This document shows, piece after piece, positions 26,885 through 35,502 of a stretch of 64,000 bases of DNA. The position numbers and the translations under genes were made by a program. Position 1 is the stretch's first letter, and each line of letters begins with the position of its first letter. The stretch comes from Devosia neptuniae. GTDB lineage: Bacteria; Pseudomonadota; Alphaproteobacteria; Rhizobiales; Devosiaceae. Below the pieces are notes generated by a model. The model searched no databases, was not told the DNA's origin, and was given only the letters and a program-made list of their open reading frames with translations. Where the stretch lies: positions 310,001 through 374,000 of the forward strand of contig NZ_CP104964.1 in the NCBI RefSeq assembly GCF_025452235.1, given 5' to 3'.

Positions 26885-28132
26885 ATGCGTATTGCCGAAG
26901 TTCGCCTCACGCCCGTCGCCATCCCCGACAAGCCCTTGCTCAACTGCAAGGGCGTGCACCAGCCCTATGCGCTGCGTACTATTATCGAGCTGGTCTGCGA
27001 CGACGGCACCATCGGCCTCGGCGAGAGCTATGGCAGCATCAAAGCCCTAGCCGGCCTGCGCCGCGCCGCCCCCGCACTGGTGGGCCTTGATCCCTTCCAC
27101 CTGCATGAACTGCATGCTCGCGTACTGGCCGCCATTCCCGAAGGCGGCGGCATCAACGCCAAATCCGCCGTGGCCGATCACAAGGTAACCGACGTCGCCA
27201 CCTCGGCTTTCGAAGTGCCCTGCATGGATATCCAGGGTAAGCTACTGAACCGTCCCGTCTCGGACCTGCTCGGCGGCGCCGTGCGCGATCGCGTCTCCTT
27301 CAGCGCCTATCTCTTCTTCAAATTCGCCGGCCATCTCGGGCAATCGCCCGACGAATGGGGTGAGGTGCTGACCCCTAACCAAATGGTCGAGGAGGCCCGC
27401 CGCTTCGTCAGCCTACACGGCTTCAAATCGCTCAAGCTCAAGGGCGGCGTGCTACATCCCGATCTTGAAATCGAAACCATGCTCAAGCTGCGCGAGGCCT
27501 TTCCCGACCATCCCCTCCGCATCGATCCCAATGGCGGCTGGACCGTCGAAACGGCCAAATACATCGCCAAAAAACTCGAAGGCGTGCTCGAATATCTTGA
27601 AGACCCGGTCATCGGCATGGACGCCATGGCCGAGGTCGCAGCCTCCACCTCCATCCCGCTTGCCACCAATATGATCGTGCTCGAATTCGACCAGATCGCC
27701 GAGGCCTATCGCAAGCGCGCCGTCAAAATCGTGCTGGCGGACCATCACTATTGGGGCGGCATGCGCGCCGCGACCCATCTGGGCAAGCTCTGTCAGGCGC
27801 TCGAGCTTGGCGTCTCCATGCATTCCAATTCCCATCTCGGCATCACGCTAGCGGCCATGGCCCACGTCGCCGCCGCCTCACTCAATCTCGGCTATGATTG
27901 CGACACACACTATCCCTGGACGGGCGTTGACGTTTTGGAAGGCGATCTCTTCGCGTTCGAGAATGGTGCGTTGGCCGTGCCAACAGGGCCCGGCCTCGGC
28001 GTAACGCTCGATCGGAATAAACTCACCAAACTCGCCGCTCTCTACGAAACCGGCGGCGTCTCCGAACGCGACGACACCGCTTATATGAAACAATTCGACC
28101 CCACTTACGAGCGCCGCGTACCCCGCTGGTAG
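26885..28132 (+). CDS. Enolase-superfamily dehydratase, glucarate dehydratase-like
   Basis: Acid-sugar dehydratase of 415 residues from the ATG at 26885 (behind CCAGGAACAAC). The N-terminal capping domain covers about residues 1-130; the barrel carries Lys-X-Lys in SLKLKGG, metal ligands Asp in RIDPNGGW and Glu in YLEDPV, and the catalytic His in MHSNSHLGI. These match the glucarate dehydratase branch (NXN-type ends, HSNSHLG), where C5 proton abstraction gives a 4-deoxy-5-keto product. Together with the RraA-like gene downstream it suggests a non-phosphorylated route for a uronate-derived diacid. Substrate unproven. Confidence 0.88.
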   Translation: MRIAEVRLTPVAIPDKPLLNCKGVHQPYALRTIIELVCDDGTIGLGESYGSIKALAGLRRAAPALVGLDPFHLHELHARVLAAIPEGGGINAKSAVADHKVTDVATSAFEVPCMDIQGKLLNRPVSDLLGGAVRDRVSFSAYLFFKFAGHLGQSPDEWGEVLTPNQMVEEARRFVSLHGFKSLKLKGGVLHPDLEIETMLKLREAFPDHPLRIDPNGGWTVETAKYIAKKLEGVLEYLEDPVIGMDAMAEVAASTSIPLATNMIVLEFDQIAEAYRKRAVKIVLADHHYWGGMRAATHLGKLCQALELGVSMHSNSHLGITLAAMAHVAAASLNLGYDCDTHYPWTGVDVLEGDLFAFENGALAVPTGPGLGVTLDRNKLTKLAALYETGGVSERDDTAYMKQFDPTYERRVPRW

Positions 28133-28152
28133 GCCGAAACAAAGGATATCCG

Positions 28153-28893
28153 ATGCCCGACTTCTCCGAAGCCACCCGCGAAAAATTGCGCGGCGTCAGC
28201 ACAGCAACGCTTTGCACCGCCCTGTTCAAACGCGGGTTGCGCAACCAGTTTATCCAGGATGTTCGACCCGTCGGCAGCGTCACTCGCACTATGGTGGGAC
28301 CCGCATTCACGCTGCGCTATATCCCCGCCCGGGAAGATCTCAATCCGCTTGAGGTGTTCCAGGACCGCGCTCATCCCCAGCGGCAGGCCGTCGAACAATG
28401 TCCGGCCGGTTCAGTTCTGGTGATGGATAGCCGGCAGAATGCCCGTGCCGCGTCCGCCGGTTCGATCCTGGTGACGCGCCTCATGCGGCGCGGTGTCGAG
28501 GGTGTGGTCACCGACGGTGGTTTTCGTGACAGTCCGGAAATCGGCCGGATGTCTTTCCCGGCCTATCATCAGAGGCCTTCCGCGCCAACCAATCTCACAT
28601 TGCATCAAGCGCTCGATATCAATGTACCGATCGGTTGTGGTGATGTCGCGGTATGGCCCGGAGATATCCTTGTCGGCGATGGCGAAGGGGTCGTTGTCAT
28701 TCCCTCTGGTATCGTGGAGGAGATCGCTGAGGAGGCGGTGTCCATGACGCGCTACGAGGACTTTGTGCTCGAGCGCGTTCAAGACGGGGCCTCGGTGCTT
28801 GGCCTATACCCAATGACCGCGGAGCAGCATCGCAGAGATTTCGAGATTTGGAAGGAAACAAGCCTGTCGAACAGAACCCCTGAGGCTCGCTAA
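28153..28893 (+). CDS. RraA-like aldolase/decarboxylase family protein
   Basis: Protein of 246 residues of the RraA/HMG (4-hydroxy-4-methyl-2-oxoglutarate) aldolase family. The opening GVSTATLCTALFKRG, the central VLVMDSRQNARAASAGSIL loop and VVTDGGFRDSPEI (Asp and Arg of the divalent-metal/pyruvate site) are all visible, as is VGDGEGVVVIP. In catabolic operons these proteins cleave or dehydrate 2-keto-3-deoxy-type acids; true RNase E inhibitors are shorter (about 160). It starts 20 bases after the dehydratase stop and is the last gene of the cluster. Confidence 0.87.
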   Translation: MPDFSEATREKLRGVSTATLCTALFKRGLRNQFIQDVRPVGSVTRTMVGPAFTLRYIPAREDLNPLEVFQDRAHPQRQAVEQCPAGSVLVMDSRQNARAASAGSILVTRLMRRGVEGVVTDGGFRDSPEIGRMSFPAYHQRPSAPTNLTLHQALDINVPIGCGDVAVWPGDILVGDGEGVVVIPSGIVEEIAEEAVSMTRYEDFVLERVQDGASVLGLYPMTAEQHRRDFEIWKETSLSNRTPEAR

Positions 28894-28902
28894 CATCCCA
28901 GG

Positions 28903-28932
28903 ATGAGTTATAGACCCTGTTGCGATAGCTCA
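28903..28932. repeat. Imperfect inverted repeat, tandem palindrome copy 1
   Basis: ATGAGTTATAG (28903-28913) and CGATAGCTCA (28923-28932) form an imperfect inverted repeat (8 of 10 pairs) over a 9-base spacer, ten bases after the RraA-like stop codon. It resembles the perfect palindrome at 28948-28979. Confidence 0.5.
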
Positions 28933-28947
28933 CTATTTCCATAATTA

Positions 28948-28979
28948 ATGAGCTATAGAACGGCTCGGCTATAGCTCAT
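28948..28979. repeat. Perfect 11-bp inverted repeat, tandem palindrome copy 2
   Basis: ATGAGCTATAG (28948-28958) and CTATAGCTCAT (28969-28979) are exact inverted repeats over a 10-base loop. With copy 1 they give four TGAGYTATAG-like half sites in 77 bp. There is no U-run, so paired operators or an element end are as likely as a terminator. The following 28980-29320 holds no gene I can support. Confidence 0.6.
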
Positions 28980-29338
28980 GACTTGGAACTGAGACCATCC
29001 CGATTGTCCGGAATTTGTTTTCGGCTCCAAGGCATTGGATGCCATGGAGCCGGTATTCTCCAAGCTGACCCTGCCCCTCAAACGCCACAGGCGGAGTCGT
29101 GAGGATAGGGGCGGGGTCCATACCCATACGAGCGCAAAGTCGCAACGGAGCCACATCGAAACGGTTAGCTTGCAGCCGAAGGCCCTTGTGCCCCGGTCGG
29201 CCTAACTGTCGCAAGCGATCAGCGCGTCGAAGTGTCGCCAATTTAGATCACTTTCGACGGACACAGGCGTGCGGCAAGCTAGTAGCGTGCCGCACGTGAG
29301 TGTTAAGATGCATCGCATCACGCAAGGAATGGATCGAT

Positions 29339-29548
29339 TTGCACGAGAGAATTACCATACGCATGACCTCTGAGATGATCGCCCGCATTGACTCGTGGAT
29401 CGTGGATCAACCTGGGTATGTCAGCCGCCAGGATGCGGTGAGACGCTGTGTCGATTTGGTGCTTGGGCAGGGTGGTTCAGAACAGCCTGACCTTTCTTCG
29501 GGTAAGGCAGCGGCAAACTCAGCGGAACAGCAAAACATTTCCAGTTAG
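29339..29548 (+). CDS. Small ribbon-helix-helix (CopG/ParD-like) protein
   Basis: About 69 residues from a TTG start at 29339 that has AAGGAA about 10 bases upstream; the frame has an earlier in-frame start at 29300. The beta strand ERITIRMTSEMI is followed by helices IARIDSWIVDQPGYVS and RQDAVRRCVDLVLGQ, the pattern of an Arc/CopG DNA-binding domain, then a polar tail. It looks like an antitoxin or small regulator, yet no toxin ORF adjoins it. A hairpin follows ten bases after the stop. Confidence 0.6.
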   Translation: MHERITIRMTSEMIARIDSWIVDQPGYVSRQDAVRRCVDLVLGQGGSEQPDLSSGKAAANSAEQQNISS

Positions 29549-29557
29549 GCACTGTCT

Positions 29558-29580
29558 GCCCAACGCAGTCCGCGTTGGGC
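29558..29580 (+). terminator. Stem-loop after the ribbon-helix-helix gene
   Basis: GCCCAACGC (29558-29566) and GCGTTGGGC (29572-29580) form a perfect 9-bp stem with a 5-base loop, followed by TGGGTTT. Placed 10 bases after the RHH stop, it is a probable terminator. Downstream, 29581-30014, I found no convincing gene. Confidence 0.6.
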
Positions 29581-30014
29581 TGGGTTTCCAGAATGCCGTA
29601 ACACTAGAAAACTCATATTTAACACTAGAAGGGCGAGCTAAATCGCTCGCAAAGAAGCGCGGACGCCGGCATAGCCCGCGACATATTTTCTCTACAGAAG
29701 ACGACTAGAAATTCTATCAACGTGCTCACTTCTACCAATCCCGTCCTGCCGGCACGCTTCGCGTTACAGAGATTGGCATACGCTGCGAGCGCTTATTTCA
29801 AAAACCTAGTCGGCTCCGGAGGAATATCGAAATTCCGTCTCTCCAACGGAATTGAACAAGAAAGAAAATGGCTTAGGACGAAAAAGTGAAATCCGAAAGA
29901 TTGCAGCCGAGGATAGATTTTCTGTCTACGAGAAGGCAGTTTTCGGGCCTGTAGCGCGTAACGTGACGCATCTGACCGGATGGAGCGCCTTGGAAGCCTT
30001 TTTGAAATTTCTAC

Positions 30015-30032
30015 ACAACGTACATACATTGT
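30015..30032. promoter_or_regulatory. Imperfect palindrome upstream of the DUF1778/GNAT toxin-antitoxin pair
   Basis: The 18-bp site ACAACGTACATACATTGT matches its reverse complement at 14 positions and lies 27 bases before the antitoxin start. A TATTAT hexamer follows at 30035-30040. This is the expected place for an autoregulatory operator bound by the antitoxin. Confidence 0.5.
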
Positions 30033-30059
30033 GCTATTATGTTGGTAGAGGTTTGACAA

Positions 30060-30347
30060 ATGCCGGCAAAAGAAGACCAAAAAATAAGCACTTCCGTCCC
30101 AATCAACTTGCGGATTCCGCGAGAGGCGCAGCTTATGATCGACCGGGCGGCCAAGCTATCCGGTAAGAACCGCACCGAATTCATGGTGGAGGCAGCCATG
30201 GCAGCAGCAGAAGACAAGCTGCTGGACCAGGCTTTCATCGCACTCGACGCGCAAGCCTACGCTCAGTTCCTGGATGTTCTTGATAGGGGGCCAGAGCCCG
30301 AAGGGTACAAGCGCTTGATGAGTGCGCCTTCGCCCTGGGGCAAATAA
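30060..30347 (+). CDS. DUF1778-family antitoxin (TacA-like)
   Basis: Antitoxin of 95 residues with an N-terminal ribbon-helix-helix: strand INLRIPREAQ, helix MIDRAAKLSG and helix NRTEFMVEAAMAAAE, then a toxin-binding tail (LDAQAYAQFLDVLDR and the PEPEGYKRLM segment). This is the standard DUF1778 layout that neutralises GNAT toxins by wrapping around them. The toxin gene begins 3 bases after its stop. The same chain should repress the pair through the upstream palindrome. Confidence 0.9.
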   Translation: MPAKEDQKISTSVPINLRIPREAQLMIDRAAKLSGKNRTEFMVEAAMAAAEDKLLDQAFIALDAQAYAQFLDVLDRGPEPEGYKRLMSAPSPWGK

Positions 30348-30350
30348 TTT

Positions 30351-30824
30351 TTGCAGGCGCCTTCCCGACTTTCCGAGCAGCATAGGCTTGAGGACTTTTC
30401 CTCCGGCGAGGTTGTTCTCGACACTTGGCTCAAAACCCGGGCTCTGCCCAACCAGGCGGCGGGTGTTTCTCGGACCTACGTCGCAGTTGAGGGTGGCCAG
30501 GTGGCAGGGTATTACTGCCTCAGCTCCGCGGCAATTAGCTTGAAAGAGGCACCTAGGGCACTGCGCCACGGTATGCCGGATCCTTTGCCGATGATCCTGA
30601 TGGGCAGACTTGCGGTCGATCAGCGATATAAGGGGCAGGGGCTCGGAACTGCGCTCCTGAAAGACTCCGTTCTGAGAGCACAATCAGCCCTGGAAATAAT
30701 TGGGGTCCGCGGGCTCCTGGTTCATGCTCTTCATGACCAGGCTAAGGGCTTCTATCTGCATCACGGTTTCCGTGAGACGCCCGGAAACCCGCTCACACTG
30801 GTTCTGCCCTTCAAGTTTACATGA
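30351..30824 (+). CDS. GNAT-family toxin (TacT/AtaT-like)
   Basis: Acetyltransferase of 157 residues paired with a DUF1778 antitoxin. Known members acetylate aminoacyl-tRNA and block translation. The sequence has the opening LEDFSSGEVVLDTWL, the acetyl-CoA motif RLAVDQRYKGQGLGTALL (about residues 85-102) and the catalytic Tyr in KGFYLHHGF (about 138). A TTG at 30351, 3 bases after the antitoxin stop, is the start. All expected motifs are intact, so the toxin looks active. Confidence 0.9.
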   Translation: MQAPSRLSEQHRLEDFSSGEVVLDTWLKTRALPNQAAGVSRTYVAVEGGQVAGYYCLSSAAISLKEAPRALRHGMPDPLPMILMGRLAVDQRYKGQGLGTALLKDSVLRAQSALEIIGVRGLLVHALHDQAKGFYLHHGFRETPGNPLTLVLPFKFT

Positions 30825-30909
30825 TTGCATGCTTGCTTACCGTCTGAATTGCTTGGGCACTTCCCAAGGTGAAGATCGCCATCGGTTCGAGATCTGAACG
30901 CGGTTCGGT

Positions 30910-31164
30910 TTGGACGGTTCAAGCCAGGCAAAGAGGTGGGTATTGCAAGATCGCTTTGGCAACCACATTTTCGATTTGAGCTTTATGACTGAACCCCATC
31001 CGCATCTGGTTGTGCGGCTTGCCGGTGACGAGGCTGTGCCGAGCGGGCTGCATGAATTCGGCGCCTATCGCGTTGACGTCCGTTTTGAAATCGGCGCCGG
31101 AGGCGAAGTTGGCGACGGCATTTGGGAACGTTTGCCTGAAGCCGCGGGCTCCGCCGGCGATTGA
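30910..31164 (+). CDS. Small hypothetical protein
   Basis: An open frame of up to 84 codons (TTG at 30910; an internal ATG at 30985 would give 59) with a plausible amphipathic composition (GNHIFDLSF, PHLVVRLAGDEAVP). No family recognised and no clear ribosome site. The opposite strand is also open here, so coding is uncertain. The rest of 30825-31228 shows nothing else. Confidence 0.3.
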   Translation: MDGSSQAKRWVLQDRFGNHIFDLSFMTEPHPHLVVRLAGDEAVPSGLHEFGAYRVDVRFEIGAGGEVGDGIWERLPEAAGSAGD

Positions 31165-31228
31165 ATGCCGGCCGCCAAATGCCCTTCCAAGGGGGACGCG
31201 TCTCCCCAAGGCGCAGTGCGTTGATCGT

Positions 31229-31708
31229 CTAGCTGCGCTCGCAGCCCCCTACGAAGCGGTCCAAGGTCTCGACAATGCCGTCGATCCCGAAACGCTGAGA
31301 CCGTCCGTCGTAGAGTATCTGGAGCGGCTGGGTGGCACCGCGAGCCGTCGCAAGGACCTGCCGCAGACGACTTTCCTCCAGTGTGTCGACGACCACGGTG
31401 CGCTCGCCCTCCACAGCATCGTAATAGCCATTCAAATCGTCGAAACTTGTTCCGTTGACAACAACACTCACCGCTACTCCTGGGCGCTCCTTGTCACCCT
31501 CCTGGGCATCCACAGCTGTAAACAACAGCATCTGGATATCGTCGGGGTAATTATGGTCGCAAAAGAACTGCAACTCGACGCCGCCAGTTTTGTCGGCCTG
31601 AAAGGCCGTATAGCTCCAGGCCTTCTTGGCGTCGCTACTATCCAACTCCCAGGCAGCGACCGGCGACGCCGCCAACGCGGCAGCACAAACCCACATGAGC
31701 CGATTCAT
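31229..31708 (-). CDS. Secreted hypothetical protein
   Basis: Protein of 159 residues from the ATG at 31708 (AGAGGGTA 6-8 bases upstream; another ATG two codons earlier). The signal peptide MNRLMWVCAAALAASPVAA ends before WELDSS. The mature part has two cysteines, one in QFFCDHNYPDD and one near the end in FVGGCERS, that could pair in the periplasm, with beta-rich segments (VELQFF, VAVSVVVNGTSF, RTVVVDTL). No family recognised. It belongs to a minus-strand group of small envelope proteins reading away from the 912-residue Cys-rich protein. Confidence 0.75.
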   Translation of the reverse strand: MNRLMWVCAAALAASPVAAWELDSSDAKKAWSYTAFQADKTGGVELQFFCDHNYPDDIQMLLFTAVDAQEGDKERPGVAVSVVVNGTSFDDLNGYYDAVEGERTVVVDTLEESRLRQVLATARGATQPLQILYDGRSQRFGIDGIVETLDRFVGGCERS

Positions 31709-31901
31709 CGACATTACCCTCTTTTTGAGATGGGCAGCCTACTGAGCAAATCGGCGCCAATGAGGCATTACCGACTCCAGTAGTGATGCAGGGTCTCGTT
31801 GCTCAATCCCCAGAACAGCAGCAGCGTCATGGCGATACCGGGGCGCTTTGCAGTCGGTGACGTTCATACTTATGTCGCTCTCATGGCATTGATGACGGCA
31901 G

Positions 31902-32210
31902 TTATCGCCTTATGACCCTGCGCAAAATCAGCAGCAGGCCTTCCTTGGCCAGACCCAGCAGCCCCCCCGCCAGGAAAAAGAGCGAGATCAGCATGAGCCA
32001 GCCAAACGCAGTCATGTTGTAGAGCAAACCGCCAATATCTGTCCCAAGGACGATGCAGGGCTGCACGAAACCCTCGTGCAGACCGCACCCATTGAGATCG
32101 GCGATGAGCCCGGCCAGAAAGACCGAGGCCAGTGGTGCGATTCCAATGAGTATCATCAAGATCAGCAACCATATTCGGCGAGGCACTCTCGTCAGGGGGA
32201 ACTCAGGCAT
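31902..32210 (-). CDS. Small membrane protein, two helices
   Basis: Protein of 102 residues from the ATG at 32210, which overlaps the end of the upstream gene by 8 bases. Two hydrophobic helices are clear (IWLLILMILIGIAPLASVFLAGLI and the LLYNMTAFGWLMLISLFFLAGGLLG region), joined by a loop with two cysteines (NGCGLHEGFVQPCIVLG) that probably faces the periplasm. The C-terminus is basic (LRRVIRR). No family recognised. Coupled to the gene at 32203. Confidence 0.75.
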   Translation of the reverse strand: MPEFPLTRVPRRIWLLILMILIGIAPLASVFLAGLIADLNGCGLHEGFVQPCIVLGTDIGGLLYNMTAFGWLMLISLFFLAGGLLGLAKEGLLLILRRVIRR

Positions 32211-32574
32211 CTCCCGATCGTGTCCGGCGACCGCCAATGGCTGCGCCGGCGCCCAGCGCCACCGCGCCCGCTCCGATCATCGCCCAGTCGAGCAAATGGG
32301 TACTCACCTCGTCCTGATTGGCTTCCGAAATACGGCGTGCCGCCGCTTGGGCATCATCGCCTGAGGCCTGAGCGTCCATCATTGCGACCATGCCCGCGTC
32401 ACTACATTTGGGGAGCAGGAGGGTCAGCGCCTCGGCACTATCGCTGTTCTGACTCCGCACTAGCTGTTCACACCGCGTCTGATCGACAGAGCTTACATCT
32501 GAACTGAAGAATTGTCGGTAACCACCAAAACCGAGGAGGACCAGCCCGATAATGACGAGAATTCGTTTCTGCAT
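32203..32574 (-). CDS. Small bitopic envelope protein of unknown function
   Basis: Protein of 123 residues from the ATG at 32574 (a TTG two codons earlier is possible). An N-terminal helix (ILVIIGLVLLGFGGYRQFF) anchors a soluble segment with two cysteines (TRCEQLVRS and LLPKCSDAG), and a glycine/alanine-rich C-terminal helix (MIGAGAVALGAGAAIGG) precedes a basic end. This predicts a hairpin in the membrane with a periplasmic middle. It is the first gene of the minus-strand group and is divergent from the Cys-rich Sel1-type gene 189 bases away. Confidence 0.7.
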   Translation of the reverse strand: MQKRILVIIGLVLLGFGGYRQFFSSDVSSVDQTRCEQLVRSQNSDSAEALTLLLPKCSDAGMVAMMDAQASGDDAQAAARRISEANQDEVSTHLLDWAMIGAGAVALGAGAAIGGRRTRSGDA

Positions 32575-32763
32575 GCTCAACCCGAAGCTGTTTCATTTTC
32601 TGCCTCTGTAGCATAGGAGCGCTCGGCGAACAGAGGGGCATCACCGGGTGAACACCCGAGCGGATTGTGCGATGGATAGTTGGGGCGCGCTAGCTCGCCG
32701 GTATCATTGATCACTCCGGCACTTCGGCAAACTGCCAGGCGGTTGGTTTTGCTCTAAGAGGCT

Positions 32764-35502
32764 ATGGATACGTTTATGATGAAAACCGCTTTACACCTGC
32801 CGATCCTGCTTATGCTGGCGGCGGTCGCGCCGAGTTCGGCGCTCGCTCAGGACATGGCACCGTACCAGTCGTTGGAAGTTCGCCACGTCTGCACTGCGCA
32901 GGCAATGCGAGTGACCCCCGGAGGAGCCGAGGCCCTGATGGTGGAGACTGGCGAGCAGGTGGTGCTAGTAGATGTCACCTACGCGGCCGATGAAATCGCC
33001 TGGTTTGCGCTGAACTATGCCACCGGTCGCGGGCTTGAGCGGGCCACGGGCTATCTGCCTGTTGAGGAGGTCCGCCATTTCTGTGGCGATCCTGCGCGAG
33101 TCGAGTTCGCAAGCGACAGTCGTTTGCAGTCATATATCGCTCCGCCTAACACCTGCCATCTGGTGCTCGGTTACGCCGATACGGTCGACGCATTGAACGT
33201 GCAAGCAAGCTCGGCGCTGGATTTTGCCGCTGTGATGTCGAGCTACCGCCTGCAGTCCGGCGGCTACGCTCTGACGGCAGGTCTGCTTAGCACCGAGGTT
33301 GCCGACCGGTTGCCGAATGGCAGCACTTGCGTGTCTGGCGCCGATTTCGCTGAGGCGCTGATCTACGACGGCTCAAGCTTCGCCTTGGCGGACAACAGCG
33401 CGTCTGAAAACAGGGCGGCCCGGCTTCTGAGCGCACAGGATTTACTCGCAAATGGCCGTAAACTCCAAGATCCCCAAGCCATGAAACAGGCCTGCGACCT
33501 TGGTCTTGGCGCTGCCTGCACCGGTTTTGCAGATCTGATTTATGACGAGCCCGATGGGGCAGATCGCGGCCCTGCGGTCGTAACCCGTTACTCGCTGTTG
33601 GGGTGTTTGGCCGGTGATCTGTACGGCTGCCAGATGGCGGTTAATCGGCTGGATAATACGCTGGAATTCGCCCGCACTCAGGCACTCGCGGGAACCTCTG
33701 AAAGCACCGGGCGCGTTACGACCGAACTCTCCAAGCTGCTATGCGATGAGCAGGATCGGTTCGGCTGCATCCTTCTGGCTCGGGGGACGGCACCGGACCG
33801 CCCCGCGTCGCTGGTGGAAGCTGCATCGAATTTTGCGGCCAATCTTACAGCCTGCAAACAAGGCATTGCGTGGATCTGCGAGGAACTGGCTTCTAACTTT
33901 GATCGCGTTGTTCAGGCGCGCGGGTCAGGTCTTTCCGGGGATGAACGCTTTGCCATCGCTGGTATCGAGACCGAGCTTTGCACCATGGGCGCGCGCGAGC
34001 TCAATCAACGCAGCTGCGTCCGGGCATACTATAGCTATCGTGACTTCCTGCAGTATGGCACTCACGCAAACCTCGACGCCGACCGGGTCGCCAAAGCGGT
34101 CTCGGTGCTCACCGATGGCTGTTCCGCAGGGGATCCACCCGCTTGTGGCACGATGGCTGCAATGCCCGACTATTGGTCTGTTTCGGATCGGCGGCAGGCT
34201 ACCGCCAGCGCGATCGCGCTCTGTAGCGTCCAAGACCAGAAGGACAGTATCTGTGATAGCCTTGACAGCATTCTTGACCCGACATTTTCAGAGACCCGTT
34301 CGTTGCTGCGCCCAAGATATGAGCGCCTTGCCCAATCCTGCCGGACGCCGGGCAACGGCGCCTACCAGGACTGCATCTGGGCGCTGCACAGCTATGCCGC
34401 GCTAGAGGCTCCAGATGGATTGACGACGGCCGAGGCAATGTTGAACGAGGCGTGTTCGCCTGCCAATAGCAATGGCTGTCAGGCGCTGGCGCAGCTTTAC
34501 GGCAAGTCGGGACACGATTACGGCGGGATAACGATCCCCGGGCGCGACGAGCCCAAGGCCTATATGGCGGTGCTGCGCATGGGCTGCAGAGAGGGCAATC
34601 AGGATGCCGGCAATACCTGCAGCCAGCTTGCCGATGCGCTGGCGATGGCTGGCGATGACGAAAACCCGCTTTCGGTTTTGGCCGAGGCTTGCGTCAGCCT
34701 GATGGACGGGCAGGGTGGTCAAGATGCCTGGGCCTGCTACGACGCTGCGAAAATGGCGCTGACGCAGAATGCGCAGTTGGAAGATGCGCTGGTCTGGGCC
34801 AACTTTGTCTGTGAAGGTGACGATATTTCGACCGCGCCCTATGCCTGCAAACTGGTGGGAAATATCCTCGCCGAGGGGCTGGGCCTGCCCGCCGATCCAT
34901 CGGGTGCACTTCTTGGCTATCAGCGGGGGTGCTTTCACCCCAGGGTCAGCACGACCGATGGCGAAGCCTGCCTGAACTATGGCAATATGCTCATTGAAAC
35001 GGTCCGCCAAAATGAGATGCCGACACAGCCGCTAGTCTTCGCCCATCGGGAGGATGGTGAAGACGCCGAGCCATCCCTTGTCCTTGCCGAGGCATCACGT
35101 GCCTTTGACATGGGCTGCATGGACGGTATCGCCCAAGCCTGCAGGGCAAGTGAGCGGCTCCTCGAAGAATGGAGCACCGGGGATCTACCTTTTGATGCCT
35201 TCACCTGCCAAGTTCGGTCCGCCGTCGGGGAGGTCGTATCCGAAAGGCCCTGTCGTGGCCTCGTCATCTATCAAGCGGCAGACGAAATGAAGCAGAGCCG
35301 CGAACAGATCGGGCTCAACGTCTATGTCTGGCCAGATGGCGACCGCAGCGTAACCTATATCAAAGATGGCGTTTGGCGGCTCAACGAGATCCGCACGGAC
35401 TATCCGACCAGAGAAGGCGCCACGACCTGCTGGCACAACCCCATCTCGACCCGCAGTTTCTGCGTGACACCCGCGACCGGACCGAACTTAGGCTCAATGT
35501 GA
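32764..35502 (+). CDS. Large periplasmic cysteine-rich Sel1-like repeat protein
   Basis: Exported protein of 912 residues. The signal peptide ends near SSALA-Q (about residue 29). Residues about 35-210 form an N-terminal region containing a SPOR-like stretch (YALTAGLLSTEVADRLPNGSTC). From about 230 to 840 there are repeated helical units with paired cysteines spaced like Helicobacter Hcp/Sel1 repeats, for example QACDLGLGAACTGFADLI, followed by YSLLGCLAGDLYGCQMA, then TDGCSAGDPPACGTMAA and NEACSPANSNGCQALAQLYG. A final beta-like domain with CVTPATGP closes the chain. Such repeats mediate protein-protein contacts. AAGAGG lies just before the ATG at 32764. The divergent small membrane genes may be partners. 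Confidence 0.85.
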   Translation: MDTFMMKTALHLPILLMLAAVAPSSALAQDMAPYQSLEVRHVCTAQAMRVTPGGAEALMVETGEQVVLVDVTYAADEIAWFALNYATGRGLERATGYLPVEEVRHFCGDPARVEFASDSRLQSYIAPPNTCHLVLGYADTVDALNVQASSALDFAAVMSSYRLQSGGYALTAGLLSTEVADRLPNGSTCVSGADFAEALIYDGSSFALADNSASENRAARLLSAQDLLANGRKLQDPQAMKQACDLGLGAACTGFADLIYDEPDGADRGPAVVTRYSLLGCLAGDLYGCQMAVNRLDNTLEFARTQALAGTSESTGRVTTELSKLLCDEQDRFGCILLARGTAPDRPASLVEAASNFAANLTACKQGIAWICEELASNFDRVVQARGSGLSGDERFAIAGIETELCTMGARELNQRSCVRAYYSYRDFLQYGTHANLDADRVAKAVSVLTDGCSAGDPPACGTMAAMPDYWSVSDRRQATASAIALCSVQDQKDSICDSLDSILDPTFSETRSLLRPRYERLAQSCRTPGNGAYQDCIWALHSYAALEAPDGLTTAEAMLNEACSPANSNGCQALAQLYGKSGHDYGGITIPGRDEPKAYMAVLRMGCREGNQDAGNTCSQLADALAMAGDDENPLSVLAEACVSLMDGQGGQDAWACYDAAKMALTQNAQLEDALVWANFVCEGDDISTAPYACKLVGNILAEGLGLPADPSGALLGYQRGCFHPRVSTTDGEACLNYGNMLIETVRQNEMPTQPLVFAHREDGEDAEPSLVLAEASRAFDMGCMDGIAQACRASERLLEEWSTGDLPFDAFTCQVRSAVGEVVSERPCRGLVIYQAADEMKQSREQIGLNVYVWPDGDRSVTYIKDGVWRLNEIRTDYPTREGATTCWHNPISTRSFCVTPATGPNLGSM

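Noticed and set aside
29852..30166. Plus-strand open frame of 104 codons
   Set aside because: Overlaps the toxin-antitoxin promoter and the antitoxin start; no ribosome site and no coding pattern.
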